The position numbers and the translations under genes are program-made. From DASZZV01 sp035544835 (GTDB lineage: Bacteria > Acidobacteriota > Thermoanaerobaculia > Gp7-AA8), in assembly GCA_035544835.1 (NCBI GenBank), contig DASZZV010000132.1, positions 1 through 8,693 of the forward strand: a stretch of 8,693 nt of DNA, written 5' to 3'. Each line of letters starts with the position of its first letter. The first letter of the stretch is position 1. Positions 6,315 to 8,693 of this stretch are shown piece after piece. The notes beneath the pieces are model-generated. The model was not told the DNA's origin. It ran no database searches and worked only from the letters and a program-made list of their open reading frames with translations.

Positions 6315-6448
6315 AGCTAGCTTCTAGCTTCTAGCTTCTAGCTTCTAGCTTCTAGCCTCTAGCTTCTAGCTTCTAGCTTCTAGCTTCTAGCCACCCCTGG
6401 CTTCTGACTCTTAGCTAGCAGCTAGCAGCTAGCAGCTAGAAGCTAGCA
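6315..6448. repeat. Facing heptamer arrays (TTCTAGC)10 and (GCTAGCA)5
   Basis: Array 1 runs 6322-6391: ten contiguous heptamers, nine exactly TTCTAGC and one CTCTAGC (6357-6363), with a degenerate unit AGCTAGC before it (6315-6321). Array 2 runs 6414-6448: five heptamers, four GCTAGCA and one GCTAGAA (6435-6441). GCTAGAA is the exact reverse complement of TTCTAGC, so array 2 is the same repeat inverted, with one substituted base in most units. Between them lies a small hairpin, AGCCA-CCCC-TGGCT (6389-6402). The block sits between the stops of two convergent genes and could fold into a long imperfect stem on either strand, possibly acting as a bidirectional terminator. The heptamer form recalls the short tandemly repeated heptanucleotides (STRR) of cyanobacteria. 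Confidence 0.9.
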
Positions 6449-6479
6449 GCTGCTCCCTCGTAGCCCGCGGCTGTTCGTC

Positions 6480-6836
6480 TCAGCCCGGCGGCCAGGTGAA
6501 GGTGCGGCCGCCCAGAAGATGGAAGTGGATGTGAAAAACGGTCTGGCCGGCAGCTTCTCCGCAGTTCACGACCAGACGATAGCCATCACTGTTCAGGTGA
6601 TTGAGCCGCGCAATCTCCGAGATCTTGTGTACAACCATTCCGATCAGGGCGTGATCGGCCACGGTCAGATCGTCGAGCGATCCGATGTGTTTTCGCGGAA
6701 CCACCAGCAGATGCGTAGGCGCCTGCGGGTTGATGTCCTCGAAGGCCACGATGTCGGAGTCCTGGTAGACAATCTTCGCCGGAATCTCCCCCGCCGCGAT
6801 GCGGCAGAACAGACAGCGATCATTCGTGTTTCCCAT
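6480..6836 (-). CDS. hinT: HIT-family (histidine triad) nucleotide-binding protein, HinT type
   Basis: 118 residues, the normal size for a HinT protein. The histidine triad HIHFHLLGGR places H102, H104 and H106 with H104 as the expected nucleophile. Upstream is the typical CLFCRIAAGEIPAKIVYQD opening (C8 and C11 may bind zinc with H50) and the conserved PTHLLVVPRKHIGSL block. HinT proteins hydrolyse adenosine phosphoramidates and aminoacyl-AMP-type adducts in the cytoplasm as homodimers. The ATG at 6836 is fixed by AGGAGG at 6845-6850 with 8-base spacing, the best Shine-Dalgarno in the window. The gene lies 24 bases downstream of prmC in the same direction and is the last gene of that operon. 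Its stop is followed by the heptamer arrays. Confidence 0.93.
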   Translation of the reverse strand: MGNTNDRCLFCRIAAGEIPAKIVYQDSDIVAFEDINPQAPTHLLVVPRKHIGSLDDLTVADHALIGMVVHKISEIARLNHLNSDGYRLVVNCGEAAGQTVFHIHFHLLGGRTFTWPPG

Positions 6837-6860
6837 AGGTCGATCCTCCTGAGGGGGCGT

Positions 6861-7688
6861 TCAGCGTCGCGATAATACGACGACTCGCGGAATTGCGGCG
6901 AGGTCGTTGAAGGCCTCGACCGACCAGCCCAGTTCATTTGCGGCGTGCGACACGGCCGGCAACTGACCGAATCCGATCTCCATGAGGAGGAAGCCCTCGA
7001 AACGGAGAAGGGCGCGACTCTGGGCGAGAAGCGACCGGATGATGGCCATGCCGTCATCCTCGGCGAATAGAGCTCCGTGCGGCTCGTGCCTTACGACCTC
7101 CGTCTGCATCGTCGACGCTTCCTTCCTGGAGACGTAAGGAGGATTCGACACGATCAGATCCCACCTCGAGTCGCGAACCGGCTCCAGTAGATCACCGGCG
7201 AAAAATGAGACATCTGCTTCGAGAGAATCTGCATTCTTGTTTGCAACAGCCAGCGCATCGTAGGAAATGTCGCATCCAAAGACGGTGACGTCCGTTCGTT
7301 CCAGAGCGATGGTGACGGCGATGCATCCGCTTCCTGTGGCGACGTCGAGGACTCGTGCATTAGCCGTAGCCCGCATCAGGGCGTGCTCGACCAGGAGCTC
7401 GGTCTCGGGCCGGGGGATGAGCACCCGCGGGTCGACTACGAACCCCCGTCCATAAAAGTCACATCGGCCGCGGATGTATTGGAGCGGCTCCCCGCGGCGT
7501 CTTCTGGCCACAGCGTCATCGAGTGCTGTCGCCGCATCGGAAGAGAGCTCTTTCTCGTCCCGGGCAAGGATCGAGGTGAAAGATCGTCCCAGGACGTCAG
7601 CTAAAAGGATGTCGACATCGCGAGGATTGATACCCGCCGCGAGGGCGTCCGATCGAAGACGGGCCCGGACTTCCCTGATGGTCGTCAT
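6861..7688 (-). CDS. prmC: PrmC, release factor glutamine methyltransferase
   Basis: 275 residues, usual family length. It has a helical N-terminal domain (1-70) that binds release factors, the linker GEPLQYIRG (66-74), PRVLIPRPETELLVE (87-101), SAM motif I VLDVATGSGCIAV (113-125), and the defining NPPY at 182-185, which holds the glutamine side chain of the GGQ loop. EIGFGQ (237-242) completes the set. PrmC N5-methylates the glutamine of the GGQ motif of RF1 and RF2 in the cytoplasm. The start ATG at 7688 overlaps the ABC ATPase stop as ATGA, so the two are translationally coupled. In many genomes prmC follows prfA, but here neither prfA nor rpmE is adjacent. hinT follows after 24 bases. Confidence 0.95.
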   Translation of the reverse strand: MTTIREVRARLRSDALAAGINPRDVDILLADVLGRSFTSILARDEKELSSDAATALDDAVARRRRGEPLQYIRGRCDFYGRGFVVDPRVLIPRPETELLVEHALMRATANARVLDVATGSGCIAVTIALERTDVTVFGCDISYDALAVANKNADSLEADVSFFAGDLLEPVRDSRWDLIVSNPPYVSRKEASTMQTEVVRHEPHGALFAEDDGMAIIRSLLAQSRALLRFEGFLLMEIGFGQLPAVSHAANELGWSVEAFNDLAAIPRVVVLSRR

Positions 7689-8419
7689 GGGCCACTCTGC
7701 GGCTCGGCTTCCGTGAGCTCGAGAAACACATCTTCGAGCGCGCCGGCATGAGCCTCGGCCTTCAGCTCTGTTGGCGTGCCTGCAGCGACAATTCGTCCAC
7801 GGCTCAGAATTGCCACTCGATCGCAGACGGCTTCGGCCACGGAGAGCGTGTGTGTCGTCAGGAAGATCGTCTTGCCCAGCTCAACCTGTTGCTTGAGGAG
7901 TTGCCGAACCAGCTTCTGCGCCAGCGCATCGAGCCCGACCATCGGCTCGTCGATGACCAACACCGCCGGGTCATGCACCATCGAGGCGATGATCACAAGT
8001 TTCTGCTTCATGCCGTGCGAGTAATTCTCGACACGTGATTGGGCCCAGGGGGTCAGTCCGAAGAAATCGAGCAGCTCAGCGACCTTGCCCTGGCAGTCTC
8101 CCCATCGCTTCGAGTAAAGATCGGCGAAGAATCGAATCGTCTCGATGCCGGTGAGCTTCTCGTACAGGAAAGGGCGATCGGGGATGTAGCCGGTAATCGC
8201 CTTGGCCTTCAGCGGCTCGGCAACGACGTCGATTCCGTTGAGAAGCACCTTTCCGCTCGTCGGCAAGGTCAGTCCGGCCAGCACCCGGATCGTGGTCGTT
8301 TTTCCGGCGCCGTTAGGTCCGAGGAAACCGAAGATCTCCCCATCTTTGGCAGTCAGCGAAATGTCGTTGACGGCCACGAAGTTGCCATAGTTCTTGGTGA
8401 GGTGCTGGATCTCGATCAT
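7685..8419 (-). CDS. ABC transporter ATP-binding protein (ABC-2/DrrA/CcmA type)
   Basis: 244 residues from ATG 8419. Walker A is GPNGAGKT (34-41), the signature loop is SHGMKQK (134-140) in place of LSGGQ, Walker B is VLVIDEPMVGLD (153-164) with E158, and the H-loop is H190 in TTHTLS. The Q-loop position reads YIPDRPFLYEKLTG, with D in place of Q, as is common in the DrrA-like group that drives ABC-2 permeases exporting drugs, lipids or polysaccharides. No permease gene is present on either side within the window, so the partner is beyond the right edge or elsewhere. A GTG start at 8461 would add 14 residues, but MIEIQHLTKNYG is the normal family opening, so ATG 8419 is chosen. No good Shine-Dalgarno precedes it. 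It is the first gene of the ABC-prmC-hinT operon. Confidence 0.92.
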   Translation of the reverse strand: MIEIQHLTKNYGNFVAVNDISLTAKDGEIFGFLGPNGAGKTTTIRVLAGLTLPTSGKVLLNGIDVVAEPLKAKAITGYIPDRPFLYEKLTGIETIRFFADLYSKRWGDCQGKVAELLDFFGLTPWAQSRVENYSHGMKQKLVIIASMVHDPAVLVIDEPMVGLDALAQKLVRQLLKQQVELGKTIFLTTHTLSVAEAVCDRVAILSRGRIVAAGTPTELKAEAHAGALEDVFLELTEAEPQSGP

Positions 8420-8480
8420 GGGATGTGTGAAGCATTCTCGCCGATTGGGGAGGGAACGCACGCTCGGGGTTTGCTGTTGC

Positions 8481-8493
8481 TGTCATCCCGAGC
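8481..8493 (+). repeat. Dispersed repeat core TGTCATCCCGAGC, third copy
   Basis: This 13-base core is the exact reverse complement of the cores at 73-85 and 128-140. It is followed by a G-rich stretch and then GAGGGACCTCGC. A variant, CGCTCGGGACGACG, appears inside the right-end inverted repeat loop (about 8605-8618). No gene lies in 8420-8693. Confidence 0.6.
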
Positions 8494-8495
8494 AA

Positions 8496-8521
8496 GGGCG
8501 GAGGGGCGGGAGGGGCGAGGG
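8496..8521 (+). other. G-quadruplex-type G-run upstream of the ABC operon
   Basis: Five runs of three or four G (8496-8498, 8503-8506, 8508-8510, 8512-8515, 8519-8521) are separated by loops of 4, 1, 1 and 3 bases. This fits the standard G3+N1-7 quadruplex rule with one run to spare. It lies about 77 bases before the ABC start, on the strand that is template for that operon. Quadruplex formation is inferred from pattern only. Confidence 0.5.
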
Positions 8522-8693
8522 ACCTCGCAAAACGACGCCGATGTGAATCTACTTCGCCTGTAACACGGACGAAGATCATCCCAGTCTGACACGACAACCC
8601 GCGCCGCTCGGGACGACGAATCGGATGTGATGATCTTTGTCTCTGCAATGGGGAAGTAGATTCACATCGGCGTCGTTTGCGAGGTCCCTCGCC
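8514..8693. repeat. Long inverted repeat, 41-42 bp arms, nested palindromes
   Basis: The left arm 8514-8555 and the right arm 8653-8693 are reverse complements over 41 bases, differing only by one extra A in the left arm. The loop is 97 bases and contains a second dyad, AAGATCATC (8572-8580) against GATGATCTT (8629-8637). The outer end of each arm is itself a palindrome, GCGAGG-GA-CCTCGC at 8515-8528 on the left. The right arm reaches the last base of the window, so the element may extend further. It is non-coding and could be a MITE or two head-to-head copies of a dispersed repeat. Confidence 0.75.

Noticed and set aside
6315..6448. CRISPR array
   Set aside because: The repeats are contiguous heptamers without spacers, and no cas gene is present.

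Overview
This is a GC-rich bacterial window with eight protein-coding genes and an unusually large amount of structured intergenic repeat. No phage, plasmid, transposase, tRNA or rRNA gene is visible. The mix of an EgtB-like non-haem iron enzyme, a nucleotidyltransferase/metallophosphoesterase pair, and short palindromic dispersed repeats (TGTCATCCCGAGC type and CACAGGCA..TGCCTGTG type) recalls soil or sediment Acidobacteriota. That assignment is inference from general familiarity, not from a marker gene.

Layout. Positions 1-183 hold copies of a dispersed repeat and a weak terminator-like hairpin. Four genes then lie on the minus strand (read right to left): a SAM-dependent methyltransferase (4331-3519), a minimal nucleotidyltransferase (3277-2477), a calcineurin-like metallophosphoesterase (2477-1710), and an EgtB/SUMF1-like enzyme (1512-184). 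The nucleotidyltransferase and phosphoesterase are joined by a TGATG stop/start overlap and so form a translationally coupled pair. The other two genes are set apart by two MITE-like palindromic elements (3363-3484 and 1585-1695).

One gene on the plus strand diverges from the methyltransferase (4428-6290). It encodes an AI-2E/PerM-family membrane protein with an added C-terminal cytoplasmic region that looks like the two-part cobalamin-binding module of CarH/MetH-type proteins. The histidine that normally ligates cobalt is a leucine here. This is the most interesting protein in the window.

The plus-strand gene converges on a second minus-strand operon, read right to left: an ABC transporter ATPase (8419-7685), prmC (7688-6861, overlapping by ATGA) and a HIT-family nucleotide hydrolase (6836-6480, strong Shine-Dalgarno sequence). 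Between the convergent genes lie two facing arrays of a heptamer, (TTCTAGC)10 and (GCTAGCA)5, which can fold on each other. The right end (8420-8693) has no gene. It contains a G-quadruplex-type G-run and a 41/42 bp inverted repeat that ends exactly at the window edge.

The two operons look functionally unrelated. The first pairs a nucleotide-adding with a phosphoester-cleaving enzyme. The second combines membrane export energy coupling with the housekeeping release-factor methylase and a nucleotide phosphoramidase.
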